Source: Dehalococcoidia bacterium
Lineage (GTDB): Bacteria > Chloroflexota > Dehalococcoidia > E44-bin15
Assembly: GCA_035528575.1 (NCBI GenBank)
Contig: DATKYK010000020.1
Location: 108,484 to 172,483, forward strand
Direction: 5' to 3'
DNA length: 64,000 nt
How positions within the stretch are numbered: the stretch's first letter is position 1; each line of letters begins with the position of its first letter. This document shows, piece by piece, positions 1-8,054 of this stretch. A program made the position numbers and the translations under genes. Below the pieces are notes generated by a model. That model did not search any database, was not told the DNA's origin, and saw nothing but the letters and a program-made list of their open reading frames with translations.

Positions 1-1037
1 TTGTCAGGGATATGGCCGATTCAGACCTGTTCAGGATCTTCATACCCGAGCAGTATGAGGGCCTGGGAGAGGGCAGCTTCGCCCTATGCATAGCCGTTGA
101 GGAGCTGAGTCGGGCCTGCTGCGGCGTTGCCCTGATCTACGCTGCAGACGCACTGGGCTCTTTGCCCATACTGCTCTACGGAAGTGACGAACAGAAGCAG
201 AAGTACCTCCCCGATATTGCCGCTGGAACCAAGCTTACCGGCTTTGGCCTGACCGAGTCCGGAGCGGGAAGCGACGCTGCTGCGATAAAGACAACCGCCA
301 CCCGCGATGGCGACGACTACATCATCAACGGTACCAAGCAGTTCATAACCAATGGCGGTGAGGCTGAGATATACACCATCATCGCGCTGACCGACCCCTC
401 AAGGGGCAACCGCGGCTCCAGCGCCTTCATTGTAGAGAAAGGAATGCCCGGGTTCACCTTCGGCAAGAAGGAGCAGAAGATGGGAATCCGCACCTCTGCC
501 ACCTGTGAGCTTGTTTTCCATAACTGCCGGGTGCCCAGGGAGAATCTGGTGGGCAAAGAGGGACTGGGGTTTATCGTGACCATGAAAACCCTGGACGTAT
601 CCCGCCCCGGTGTCGGTGCCCTGTCGGTTGGGCTGGCCCAGGGTGCACTGGAAGCGGCGGTGGCCTATGCCCAACAGCGGAGACAGTTCGGGCAGCCGGT
701 CTCCGCCTTCCAGGCAATTCAGCACATGCTGGCCAACATGGCTATGGAGCTGGAAGCGGCAAGGGCGCTGGTCTATGCTGCAGCTAAAACCATAGACAGC
801 GGAGCCAGGGACTTCACCGAGGAAGGGGCTATGGCCAAGGTATTCGCCACAGACATGGCGATGAAGGTAACCACGGACGCGCTGCAGGTATTCGGTGGCG
901 TGGGCTACATGCGCGACTACCCCGCGGAGAAGATGATGCGCGACGCCAAGATCAACCAGATATACGAGGGCACCAATCAGGTACTGAGAAACGTTATCGC
1001 CATCCAATTACTCAAAAGGAAGGCACAGCGCGAATGA
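1..1037 (+). CDS. Acyl-CoA dehydrogenase, 5' end cut by window
   Basis: FAD-dependent alpha,beta-desaturation of an acyl-CoA, with electrons passed to the electron transfer flavoprotein encoded just downstream. The frame is open from base 3 without a stop and the first ATG (base 12) lies inside conserved sequence (the usual 'LFRIFIPEQYEGLG' region), so about 40 N-terminal residues lie outside the window. Visible family features are the FAD/substrate segment 'GFGLTESGAGSDA', the helix 'YAQQRRQFGQPVSAFQAIQ', and the C-terminal 'IYEGTNQVLRN' carrying the catalytic Glu of the short/medium-chain type. Its stop overlaps the etfB start by ATGA, indicating translational coupling in one operon. Substrate chain length cannot be read from sequence. 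Confidence 0.95.
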   Translation, partial: VRDMADSDLFRIFIPEQYEGLGEGSFALCIAVEELSRACCGVALIYAADALGSLPILLYGSDEQKQKYLPDIAAGTKLTGFGLTESGAGSDAAAIKTTATRDGDDYIINGTKQFITNGGEAEIYTIIALTDPSRGNRGSSAFIVEKGMPGFTFGKKEQKMGIRTSATCELVFHNCRVPRENLVGKEGLGFIVTMKTLDVSRPGVGALSVGLAQGALEAAVAYAQQRRQFGQPVSAFQAIQHMLANMAMELEAARALVYAAAKTIDSGARDFTEEGAMAKVFATDMAMKVTTDALQVFGGVGYMRDYPAEKMMRDAKINQIYEGTNQVLRNVIAIQLLKRKAQRE

Positions 1038-1813
1038 ATATCGTGGTATGTATTAAGCAGGTGCCGGGCACGACGGAGATCAAGATAGACCCCCAGACCA
1101 ACACGCTGGTGCGGGAGGGGGTAGAGAGCATCATCAACCCGTTTGATTGTTATGCCCTGGAGGAAGCTGTTCGCCTGCGGGAAAGGTGCGGCGGCAAGGT
1201 CACCGTCATAAGCATGGGGCCTCCCCAGGCGGAGGAGGCGTTAAGGGAGACCATCTCCCTCGGCGCCGATGAGGCCATCCTGCTAAGCGACCGAGCCTTC
1301 GCCGGCTCCGATACCTGGGCCACCGCCTATGTCCTCTCCAGGGCTATGACCAGGATAGCTGACTACGATGTCATTATCTGCGGCAGGCAGACACTGGACG
1401 GGGACACCGGCCAGGTAGGTCCCGGGCTTTCCGAGATGCTTAGGATACCATTTGTCGCTTATGTGAGCAGGGTGGAGGAGATAAGGGACGGGTATATCAG
1501 GGTTCAGCGGATGGTCGAGGAGGGCTACGAGACCATCGAGATGGCCCTTCCCGCGGTGATAACCGTGGTCAAAGAGATAAACGTGCCCCGCCTGCCATCG
1601 CTGCGCGGGTCGATGAAGGCCAAGACAGCACAGATACCCGTATGGTCAGCTGGGGATATCGGGGTAGAGGAGGACAAGGCCGGCATCGCCGGCTCTCCCA
1701 CCCGGGTGGTCAAGATATTCTTCCCCAAGAGAGAGAGGAAGAGTGAAATGCTAGACGGGAGCGTGGAAGAGCAGGTGGAACAACTCGTGCAGAAGCTGGA
1801 GGGTATAGCCTAG
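1034..1813 (+). CDS. etfB: Electron transfer flavoprotein beta subunit
   Basis: Small subunit of the heterodimeric electron transfer flavoprotein that accepts electrons from acyl-CoA dehydrogenases. The 259-residue protein starts 'MNIVVCIKQVPGTTEIK' and has 'NPFDCYALEEAVRLRE', 'VISMGPPQAEEALRE', and the nucleotide-binding region 'CGRQTLDGDTGQVGP', all typical of EtfB; length is normal. The ATG overlaps the stop of the upstream dehydrogenase by 4 bp. Its partner etfA is not adjacent as usual but 1.4 kb downstream, beyond a duplicated etfB tail and repeats. Whether this Etf is bifurcating cannot be decided here, though the ferredoxin domain on its EtfA makes the question reasonable. Confidence 0.95.
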   Translation: MNIVVCIKQVPGTTEIKIDPQTNTLVREGVESIINPFDCYALEEAVRLRERCGGKVTVISMGPPQAEEALRETISLGADEAILLSDRAFAGSDTWATAYVLSRAMTRIADYDVIICGRQTLDGDTGQVGPGLSEMLRIPFVAYVSRVEEIRDGYIRVQRMVEEGYETIEMALPAVITVVKEINVPRLPSLRGSMKAKTAQIPVWSAGDIGVEEDKAGIAGSPTRVVKIFFPKRERKSEMLDGSVEEQVEQLVQKLEGIA

Positions 1814-1824
1814 CCTCTATTGTA

Positions 1825-2232
1825 TACCACATCCTCAAAATTGGGGGAACGCTTACGACAAATGATATCTTACTCTACATTGGCTCTACGGTAATCATTC
1901 TGTGGGGATTAGCTCACATTGCCTTTACTAAAGGGATCGTTAGCGGTTTTGAGCCCATATCAAGAGACAACAAGCTTGTTTTTACAATGGAGTGGATCGC
2001 AGAGGGTCTAACGCTTTGCTTCATAGGCATGCTCGTACTGCTAATCACCGCCCTGGAAGGAACTGAAAACTCAGTATCGATTTTTATGTACAGGGCATCC
2101 GCCGTGATGCTCATCTTTATGGCGGTATTAAGTTTATTTACTGGGGCTAGAACACCAAATATACCTTATAAGCTTTGTCCACCCATATTTACGACTGCTG
2201 CAATACTGTTTATCGTGGGTAGTGTGGTGTGA
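1825..2232 (+). pseudogene. Membrane protein lacking a recognisable start
   Basis: The frame is open from just after the etfB stop and encodes a protein with about four hydrophobic segments ('LLYIGSTVIILWGLAHI', 'LTLCFIGMLVLLITALEG', 'FMYRASAVMLIFMAVLSLF', 'IFTTAAILFIVGSVV'). Conserved-looking sequence begins near base 1870, but no ATG, GTG or TTG is in frame until ATG 1987, which would remove the first membrane segment. An ATG at 1862 is in the wrong frame, so a one-base frameshift or loss of the original 5' end is likely. Function unknown. It is wedged between etfB and a second copy of the etfB 3' end, which suggests it arrived by recombination. A short functional protein from 1987 to 2232 (81 residues) cannot be excluded. 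Confidence 0.5.
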
Positions 2233-2288
2233 ACAGGCGGCTGTGCAAAAAAGGGCGCTGACAGGTTGACATAGCACTAAACAGCTAG

Positions 2289-2457
2289 ATGGCCGTCAGG
2301 ACAGTCGCGGATACATATATCAAAGTGATCAACGCAAGCATTACTGACTCACCTACCCTCGTGGTCCAGGTCCTCTTCCCCGAGAGAGAGGAAGAGCGAG
2401 ATGCTCCAGGGGAGCACGGAAGAGCAGGTGGAGCAACTGCTGAAGAGGATTATTTAG
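2289..2457 (+). pseudogene. Remnant of a second etfB 3' end
   Basis: The translation contains 'DSPTLVVQVLFPEREEE', matching the intact EtfB 'GSPTRVVKIFFPKRERK'. After a frame change at the GAGAGAG run near 2385-2400 it continues as 'SEMLQGSTEEQVEQLLKR', matching the intact C-terminus 'SEMLDGSVEEQVEQLVQK', and ends at TAG 2455-2457. Two bases are missing relative to the intact copy. The sequence has diverged from the neighbour, so it is an old duplication rather than an assembly stutter. No start is required since only the last 50 or so codons remain. Confidence 0.8.
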
Positions 2458-2512
2458 GAGTCGCGTATATAGGAAATGAACAGCTATGTTGAGATAAAGC
2501 GTAACGCTCCGA

Positions 2513-2547
2513 GGTCATCATCCGGCTTGACCGGATGATCCAGGGAA
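2513..2547 (+). repeat. Family B palindrome, short copy
   Basis: Contains the hairpin core TCATCCGGCTTGACCGGATG, the left part of a longer dispersed repeat seen at 2969-3093, 35066-35221, 37134-37240 and 37381-37548. Located directly before the GIY-YIG pseudogene. Confidence 0.8.
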
Positions 2548-2865
2548 ATGGATAAAGACTACTACGTTTACGTCCTGGCAAGCCAGAGGAATGGGGCTCT
2601 ATATGTTGGGGTTACTTCAAATCTGCTTAAAAGGATATAGGAACACAAGAACAAGGCGATGGAAGGTTTTACACAGAAATATAGTGTTAATAAGTTAGTG
2701 TATTTTGAACAGTATAGTGATCCGGAGAATGCGATTAAACGGGAAAAGAGGTTAAAGAAATACAACCGCCAGTGAAAATTGGAATTGATAGAAAAAGAGA
2801 ATCCAGAATGGAGGGATTTGTATACTGACTTAGTTTCTGAATTGCCCGATCAAGTCGGGCAATGA
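2548..2865 (+). pseudogene. GIY-YIG endonuclease-like pseudogene with two internal stops
   Basis: From ATG 2548 the frame reads 'MDKDYYVYVLASQRNGALYVGVTSNLLKRI', stop, 'EHKNKAMEGFTQKYSVNK', and then 'AIKREKRLKKYNRQ', stop, 'KLELIEKENPEWRDLY'. This is the small single-domain GIY-YIG family (YhbQ-like): 'YYVYVL' and 'LYVGVT' are the two halves of the motif, followed by the Arg and Glu/His region. The stops (TAG and TGA) both fall where relatives normally have Trp (TGG), so two G-to-A changes explain the decay. The 3' end runs into a palindromic repeat that now supplies the stop codon. Probably not expressed as a functional nuclease. Confidence 0.85.
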
Positions 2866-2968
2866 CAGGTATGGTGGAAGTCGTGCAGTGATAAATATTA
2901 CATGGGTAAGGTGAACATAGATATGTTGGATATAAAAAGGGGACAACATAACAAGATGATAACACCCC

Positions 2969-3093
2969 AAGGTCATCATCCGGCTTGACCGGATGATCCA
3001 GGAAGCATGCTGAGTCAATTTCTGGATTGCCCGATCTCCGAGCAAAGCATCGGAGTCCGATATTTCATTCGGACAAGTCGGGCAATGACAGGT
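2969..3093 (+). repeat. Family B dispersed repeat, carrying an inserted family C element
   Basis: The order is: hairpin TCATCCGGCTTGACCGGATG, then CCAGGAAGCATGCTGAG, then a second hairpin TTGCCCGATC...AAGTCGGGCAA. The loop of the second hairpin is interrupted by a 37-nt insert at 3037-3073 with TCCGA/TCGGA ends. Copies without this insert exist at 2838-2865 and 35201-35217, so the insertion can be read directly by comparison. Confidence 0.85.
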
Positions 3094-3202
3094 TCGGTGG
3101 ATACCGAGCAACGATAGGTAGAGACTGTTGAAGGGTGAGCCTATCTCCGCAATAATCACAGGGGTTGATGAAGTTAAGTACTAGCCCATTTTAGGTAGAA
3201 TA

Positions 3203-4390
3203 TTGACAATCAAGATCGACCTTGAAAAATGTACCGGCTGTGGCTCGTGTGAGCCTGCCTGCCCCTTCGGCCTGGTCGAGATAGAGAACGATAAGGCGCG
3301 TATCAATGAAGGCTGCAACCTGTGCGGCGCCTGCGTGGAGGCCTGCCCCGAGGAAGCCATAATCATAGAGGTGGTGGTGCAGGAGGTCAGCGAGGGCTTC
3401 AGCGGGGTTTGGGTATTCGCCGAGCAGCGGGATGGCAGGCTGAAAAGCGTAGCTTACGAACTGCTTGCCGAGGGCAGAAAGCTTGCCGACAAGCTGGGGA
3501 CGGAGGTATGCGCAGTATGCCTCGGCCATAACGTAGAAGGAGCAGAACAGCTTGTTACCTACGGCGCCGACAGGGTCTATCTGGCAGACGACCCCGCGCT
3601 GGCAGACCACCAGGAGGACTACTACACCCGGGCGCTAGTCGATCTGATCCGCAAGCACAGGCCGGAGATACTTCTCGCCGGTGCCACCGCGATGGGACGT
3701 TCCTTCATCCCCAGGGTTGCCTCTATCCTCTATACCGGGCTTACCGCCGACTGCACCGGCCTAGACATTGACCCCGAGAGCAAGCTCCTGCTGCAGACAC
3801 GCCCCACCTTCGGCGGCAACGTCATGGCCACCATCGTGTGCCAGGCGAGAAGGCCGCAGATGGCTACCGTCCGCCCCCACGTGTTCAAGAAGGGAGCGCC
3901 TGACGAGAATAATCAAGGAGAGGTAATAAAGGTGGACTTCGACAGGGAAGCCATCACGGCAAGGACCAAACTTCTCGATTTCGTTGAGGATCTATCCGAG
4001 AAGGTCAAGCTGGATGATGCCGATGTCATTGTATCCGGCGGCCGCGGGCTGGGGAGGCCGGAGAACTTCCAGATCGTGAAGGAGCTGGCCGATTCCTTGG
4101 GGGCAGCGCTGGGTTCCTCACGTCCGCCTGTGGACGAGGGCTGGATTCCCTATTCACATCAGGTCGGGCAGACGGGGAAGACCGTATGCCCCAGGCTCTA
4201 CATCGCCTGCGGCATCTCCGGGGCGGTCCAGCACCTGGCTGGCATGCAGACCTCCGATGTCATTGTCGCCATCAATGAAGACCCCAACGCGCCCATCTTC
4301 GAGGTAGCCACCTATGGAATCGTCGGAGACCTGTTCCAAGTAGTTCCCATGCTGACCGACAGATTAAGGAAGTCCCGGGGGCTGGCGTAG
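3203..4390 (+). CDS. etfA: Electron transfer flavoprotein alpha subunit with N-terminal ferredoxin domain
   Basis: FAD-binding large subunit of Etf, passing electrons from dehydrogenases to the quinone pool or, in bifurcating types, to ferredoxin. Residues 1-60 hold two 4Fe-4S motifs ('[12 protein letters not shown]' and '[12 protein letters not shown]'). The rest is EtfA: '[17 protein letters not shown]', then the FAD domain 'VSGGRGLG', '[17 protein letters not shown]', 'QVGQTGKTV', '[11 protein letters not shown]' and '[21 protein letters not shown]'. The start is TTG 3203; no better start precedes the first Cys motif and the ribosome site is weak. Ferredoxin-fused EtfA is known from anaerobes such as Acetobacterium (LctC, CarE). 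The 395-residue length is normal for the fused form. Confidence 0.93.
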   Translation: MTIKIDLEKCTGCGSCEPACPFGLVEIENDKARINEGCNLCGACVEACPEEAIIIEVVVQEVSEGFSGVWVFAEQRDGRLKSVAYELLAEGRKLADKLGTEVCAVCLGHNVEGAEQLVTYGADRVYLADDPALADHQEDYYTRALVDLIRKHRPEILLAGATAMGRSFIPRVASILYTGLTADCTGLDIDPESKLLLQTRPTFGGNVMATIVCQARRPQMATVRPHVFKKGAPDENNQGEVIKVDFDREAITARTKLLDFVEDLSEKVKLDDADVIVSGGRGLGRPENFQIVKELADSLGAALGSSRPPVDEGWIPYSHQVGQTGKTVCPRLYIACGISGAVQHLAGMQTSDVIVAINEDPNAPIFEVATYGIVGDLFQVVPMLTDRLRKSRGLA

Positions 4391-4517
4391 CACAACCCAC
4401 ATCGGCTTTTCAATCGCCAGTGGAGCAAGCCCCTCACTCCTACGGCTCAGCACGCTGTTACTCCCACGCTGAAAAAGGGGATGCCAGAACCATGAATATA
4501 GTTCTCTGGAGAAAGCG

Positions 4518-4979
4518 ATGACGCAGATAGTACTAAAGCCTATCGGGATAGTGCGCAGCGAGGTCAAGGAACACAAGAGGGGAGGCTGGCAGGAGGTGAC
4601 CTCGGAGATCGTGATCGACGAGGAATGGACAGAGCACCTCGATGGCCTCGATGAATTTTCGCATATCATGGTGGTCTTCTGGATGCATCTGGTACCAAGA
4701 GAAAATCGACCTCCGACGAGAATCCATCCCAGGGGCCGCGCCGACCTGCCCCTGGTTGGCCTGTTCGCCACCCGTGCACCCTCTCGCCCCAATCCCATCG
4801 GCGTGAGCGTTGTGAAGCTGCTACGTCGACATGACAACATCCTCACGGTGGCTGGACTGGACGCCATCGACGGCACCCCCGTGCTCGACATCAAATCATA
4901 CATGACTCCGGTCGATAAACCTGAGGACATAAGGATGCCGGATTGGGTATCGAAGATAAGGACACAGCCGCGGCCTTAA
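4518..4979 (+). CDS. trmO: TrmO-like tRNA m6t6A37 methyltransferase (TsaA/YaeB family)
   Basis: SAM-dependent N6-methylation of threonylcarbamoyladenosine 37 in tRNA is the known role of the family. The 153-residue protein has the family order: 'LKPIGIVRSEV' at the start, 'LDGLDEFSHIMVVFWMHL', then 'GLFATRAPSRPNPIGVSVVKL' and 'LDAIDGTPVLDIKSYMTPVD'. Length fits the single YaeB domain of shorter bacterial and archaeal members; the C-terminal extension of E. coli TrmO is absent. ATG 4518 is preceded by a modest GGAGAAAG. The downstream glycosylase gene overlaps the last 37 bases in another frame. Substrate could differ in short members. Confidence 0.85.
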   Translation: MTQIVLKPIGIVRSEVKEHKRGGWQEVTSEIVIDEEWTEHLDGLDEFSHIMVVFWMHLVPRENRPPTRIHPRGRADLPLVGLFATRAPSRPNPIGVSVVKLLRRHDNILTVAGLDAIDGTPVLDIKSYMTPVDKPEDIRMPDWVSKIRTQPRP

Positions 4980-5608
4980 TCGACATCTACAATCGCCTGT
5001 TTGACAGGTACGGCCCGCAGGATTGGTGGCCCGCCGATGGACCCTTCGAGGTGGTCGTGGGGGCGATCCTCACCCAGTCGGCAGCCTGGACCAATGTGGA
5101 GCAGGCTATCTCCAACCTGAAGGGGGGAAATGCCCTAACCCCGGAGGCGCTTCATGATCTCCCCGTAGAGAGGCTAGCATTCCTCATCCGACCCTCCGGC
5201 TACTTTAACGCCAAGGCTCTGAAGCTCAAATCGTTCGTCGAAAGGCTCGATCGTAAATACGGAGGCGACCTCAATAGGCTATTTACTCTCGATACCGCCT
5301 CGCTACGCCAGGAGCTTCTGTCCATTCACGGGGTGGGGGAGGAGACCGCGGACTCCATACTGCTCTACGCCGCCCGGCGGCCCAGCTTCGTTATCGACGC
5401 CTACACCAAGAGGATAGTGAGTCGCCTCGGCCTCGCCCCCTCAAAGGATAGCTACGGGGATTTCCAGGCGCTCTTTGCCCAAAACCTCCCCCGGGATGAG
5501 CGCCTGTTTAACGAATACCACGCCCTGCTGGTGCGCCACGGCAAGGAGGTCTGCCGAAAAACTCCAGACTGTCCCCGCTGCTGCCTTAGAACCCTCTGTC
5601 CCTATTAG
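4943..5608 (+). CDS. Endonuclease III-like / MagIII-like DNA glycosylase (HhH-GPD, 4Fe-4S)
   Basis: Base-excision repair glycosylase of the HhH-GPD superfamily. Seen are 'PFEVVVGAILTQSAAWTNVEQAI', the helix-hairpin-helix 'LLSIHGVGEETADSILLYA', the catalytic Asp in 'FVIDAYTKRIV', and a C-terminal four-Cys cluster in 'CRKTPDCPRCCLRTLC'. The Lys used by bifunctional endonuclease III (GVGRKTA) is Glu here, so a monofunctional glycosylase is expected; the GxGxETAD pattern recalls MagIII 3-methyladenine glycosylases. The first Cys gap is five residues, one shorter than classic Nth. Start is TTG 4943, overlapping trmO, which implies coupling. An in-frame later start would cut the domain. Confidence 0.85.
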   Translation: MGIEDKDTAAALIDIYNRLFDRYGPQDWWPADGPFEVVVGAILTQSAAWTNVEQAISNLKGGNALTPEALHDLPVERLAFLIRPSGYFNAKALKLKSFVERLDRKYGGDLNRLFTLDTASLRQELLSIHGVGEETADSILLYAARRPSFVIDAYTKRIVSRLGLAPSKDSYGDFQALFAQNLPRDERLFNEYHALLVRHGKEVCRKTPDCPRCCLRTLCPY

Positions 5609-5617
5609 ATAATCCAC

Positions 5618-6352
5618 TTACAACGGGCGCTTCCCCGGGATGCCGGGACGCCTAGGGTAGCGCTGGGGGGTGGGGGTGAGCTTATCAACGACCACCAGCG
5701 CCCTTTCCTCCCCAAGCTCACCCAGGCTAACCCGCTTGACCTCCCTAAGCTGGCCCCCGAGCATGCCTATTGCTCTTGCTGCCGCCGCGACCTCATCGTC
5801 TATCTCCCCCTTCTTCATGGCGATAAAGGCGCCCCCCGGGGTACAAAAGGGCAGGGCCAGCTCAGCGAGCGTGGAAAGCTTGGCCACCCCCCGGGATAGC
5901 ACGACATCGAACCCCTGGCGGTACCTCTCATCATGAGCCAGGTGCTCTGCGCGCTCGGCCAAGACCTCCACCCCCTCGAGACCGAGCGCGCCGGTGAGAT
6001 GATGGAGAAAGGCAGCCTTCTTATGGACGGAGTCAACCAGTGTCAGGCCTATATCAGGGTAGAGGATTTTAAGCGGAACTCCGGGGAGGCCGGCACCGCT
6101 ACCTATATCGAGTACATGCGAAGGCACCCCTTCAAGGGCAAGTGCGACGGTGAGGGAGTCGAGGAAGTGCTTCAACTGCACCTCCTCGTAGTCCACGATG
6201 GCAGTGAGGTTCACCCTCCTGTTCCAGCGGATAAGCTCTTCATAGTAGAGTTTAAAACGCGCCACCTGTTCCGGGTTGAGGGAGAGCCCCAGCCTATTGG
6301 CCCCGTCTACAAGCCTTTCCACGATAGGTATTATATTACTCCGACCGAGCAT
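5618..6352 (-). CDS. rsmG: 16S rRNA (guanine527-N7)-methyltransferase RsmG
   Basis: Methylates G527 of 16S rRNA using SAM. The 244-residue protein carries 'RWNRRVNLTAI', 'HFLDSLTVALAL', the SAM motif 'VLDIGSGAGLPGVPLKI', 'LVDSVHKKAAFL', 'VLSRGVAKLSTLAELALPF' and 'FIAMKKG', all diagnostic for RsmG/GidB. ATG 6352 is chosen because a GGGGGG ribosome site lies about 7 bases upstream; an earlier in-frame TTG at 6391 lacks one. It converges with the glycosylase gene (9-bp gap). RsmG often sits near the origin, which is about 47 kb away in this window. Confidence 0.95.
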   Translation of the reverse strand: MLGRSNIIPIVERLVDGANRLGLSLNPEQVARFKLYYEELIRWNRRVNLTAIVDYEEVQLKHFLDSLTVALALEGVPSHVLDIGSGAGLPGVPLKILYPDIGLTLVDSVHKKAAFLHHLTGALGLEGVEVLAERAEHLAHDERYRQGFDVVLSRGVAKLSTLAELALPFCTPGGAFIAMKKGEIDDEVAAAARAIGMLGGQLREVKRVSLGELGEERALVVVDKLTPTPQRYPRRPGIPGKRPL

Positions 6353-6624
6353 GGGACACCCCCCTGTCCAGGCGTTTACAGCACGGGTCAATATTTAGGA
6401 GCTATAAAGGGGAATCCATAGGGGAATCCCCTCTAGCAGGGGTATGGGGGTGGGCCGAAGTGTCGGCCCATATCAGGGCTCAGTTTTCGCGGCAATGACG
6501 GGTAAAAGCGGGCAAACGGTGACGTGTGGCTAATGTACTGTACGATTACAGAGCGTTTGACCTGGCTGCCCGTATCAAGGTAAAATAGGGATGCTTTGCA
6601 TCAGATAATAGAGAGGAGCGAAAA
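6353..6624. promoter_or_regulatory. Divergent spacer with hairpin and promoter for the first HMGS-like gene
   Basis: Between rsmG (minus) and the HMGS-like gene (plus). A hairpin TGGGCCGA-AGTG-TCGGCCCA lies at about 6453-6472. A sigma-70 type promoter TTGACC (6557-6562), 18-bp spacer, TAAAAT (6581-6586) predicts a start near 6593 and a leader of about 32 nt containing the GAGAGGAG ribosome site (6611-6618). The G-rich stretch at 6410-6450 resembles the dispersed G-rich repeat also present near 18.8, 38.9, 50.6 and 56.7 kb. Confidence 0.6.
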
Positions 6625-8043
6625 GTGATCGGTATTAAATCGTACGGCGCTTATATACCGGTGTATAGACTTAGCGCAAATGAACTCGCCCGAGCCTGGG
6701 GGAGAAGAGGGGGAAAGGGGGAGAGAGCGGTGGCCAACTACGATGAGGACAGCATTACCATGGCGGTGGAGGCAGCCATCGATTGCCTCAGCGGCATGGA
6801 GCATGGCATCGTGGATGGCCTTTACTTCGCCTCCACCACGCCCCCTTACGATGAGAAGCTGTCCGCCAGCATCGTGGCCGCAGCGGCTGATATGCGCGAC
6901 GACCTCTTCACCCTGGACCTGGGGAACACGTTAAGGGCAGGCACCAGCGCCATTAAGGCTGCCCACGACGCCATCAAGAGCGGCTCGGCAAAGAACATCC
7001 TGGTAACCGCAGCCGACTGCCGCCTGGCCCCGCCAAGCTCCGAATTCGAGCCCGTATTCGGCGATGGTGCCGCCGCTTTCCTCATCGGAGATTCGGATGT
7101 CGCCGTAGCCATCGAGTGCAGCCATTCCATCTCCAGTGACTTCCTCGATGTGTGGAAAAGGAGCGAGGATACCTACGTCCGCACCTGGGAGGACCGCTTT
7201 GTCCTGGAGCACGGCTATAGCGAAAAGCTGCAGCAGGTGGTCTCAGAGCTGCTCAAGAAGTGCGGCTTGACCCTCCAGGATTTCGCCAAGGTCGTATATT
7301 ACGCTCCCGATGCCAGGAGTCACGGGAGGATGGTGAGGCGGCTTAAGCTTGACCCTGACAGGGTTCAGGACCCGATGTTCGATTCGGTGGGCAACACCGG
7401 CGCTGCTTTTGCCCCCATGATGCTGGTGGCCGCTCTGGAAGAGGCCAAGCCGGGGGACAGGATCCTGTGGGCGAGCTATGGCGACGGAGCCGATGCCCTC
7501 GTCCTGCAGGTAACCGACGGGATAGAGAAGGTCAGGGAGCGGCGCGGGGTAAGGCGCCACCGGGATTCGAAGATGGAGATACCCAACTATGAGAAATACG
7601 TCCGCTTCCGCAATCTCATGCAGGGAGAGGCGGACCGCCGACCCCAGTATATCAGCTCCCTGCCCATTATGTGGCGCGACCGCAAACAGGTTCTTTCACT
7701 TCACGGCTGCCGCTGCCGCAGTTGCGGAAACATCCAGTTCCCCATACAGCGGGTATGCGCCTACTGTCAGGCTAAAGACGATTACGAGGAGGTGAGGCTT
7801 GCCGACAGGAAGGCCACCGTCTTTACCTTTAGCATGGACGAGCGGGCAGTGGAAGTAGACCCGCCCCGTGTCTGGACAATAGATGACTTCGACGATGGCG
7901 GCCGAATCTACTGCACCATGACCGACCGCGATACCACACAGATCGAAATCGGCATGCGGGTGGAGATGACCTTCAGGAAGATCCACGATGGGGCTGGACT
8001 TCACAACTATTTCTGGAAATGCCGCCCGATAAGGGTATCATAG
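6625..8043 (+). CDS. HMG-CoA synthase-like / DUF35 (zinc ribbon-OB fold) fusion protein, copy 1
   Basis: Residues 1 to about 330 have the thiolase fold of the archaeal-type HMG-CoA synthase ('IKSYGAYIPVYRLS', 'TMAVEAAIDCL', 'LRAGTSAIKAAHDAI', 'FGDGAAAFLIGD', 'DSVGNTGAAFAPMMLVAALE', 'ILWASYGDGADALVLQ'). The last 130 residues are a DUF35 module with a four-Cys zinc ribbon ('CRCRSCGNIQFPIQRVCAYC') and an OB-fold ending 'MRVEMTFRKIHDG'. By comparison with archaeal HMG-CoA synthase as remembered, the catalytic Cys is Leu103 here, and the Glu and His positions also look replaced. GTG 6625 follows GAGAGGAG. The thiolase gene follows after 11 bp. In archaea, thiolase, HMG-CoA synthase and DUF35 form one complex, so this fusion plus thiolase is probably a complex too. 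The reaction is unknown. Confidence 0.85.
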   Translation: MIGIKSYGAYIPVYRLSANELARAWGRRGGKGERAVANYDEDSITMAVEAAIDCLSGMEHGIVDGLYFASTTPPYDEKLSASIVAAAADMRDDLFTLDLGNTLRAGTSAIKAAHDAIKSGSAKNILVTAADCRLAPPSSEFEPVFGDGAAAFLIGDSDVAVAIECSHSISSDFLDVWKRSEDTYVRTWEDRFVLEHGYSEKLQQVVSELLKKCGLTLQDFAKVVYYAPDARSHGRMVRRLKLDPDRVQDPMFDSVGNTGAAFAPMMLVAALEEAKPGDRILWASYGDGADALVLQVTDGIEKVRERRGVRRHRDSKMEIPNYEKYVRFRNLMQGEADRRPQYISSLPIMWRDRKQVLSLHGCRCRSCGNIQFPIQRVCAYCQAKDDYEEVRLADRKATVFTFSMDERAVEVDPPRVWTIDDFDDGGRIYCTMTDRDTTQIEIGMRVEMTFRKIHDGAGLHNYFWKCRPIRVS

Positions 8044-8054
8044 GAGGAAAAGAC

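Noticed and set aside
2260..2300. Possible tRNA or small RNA between pseudogenes
   Set aside because: No cloverleaf or conserved RNA motif could be found by eye.
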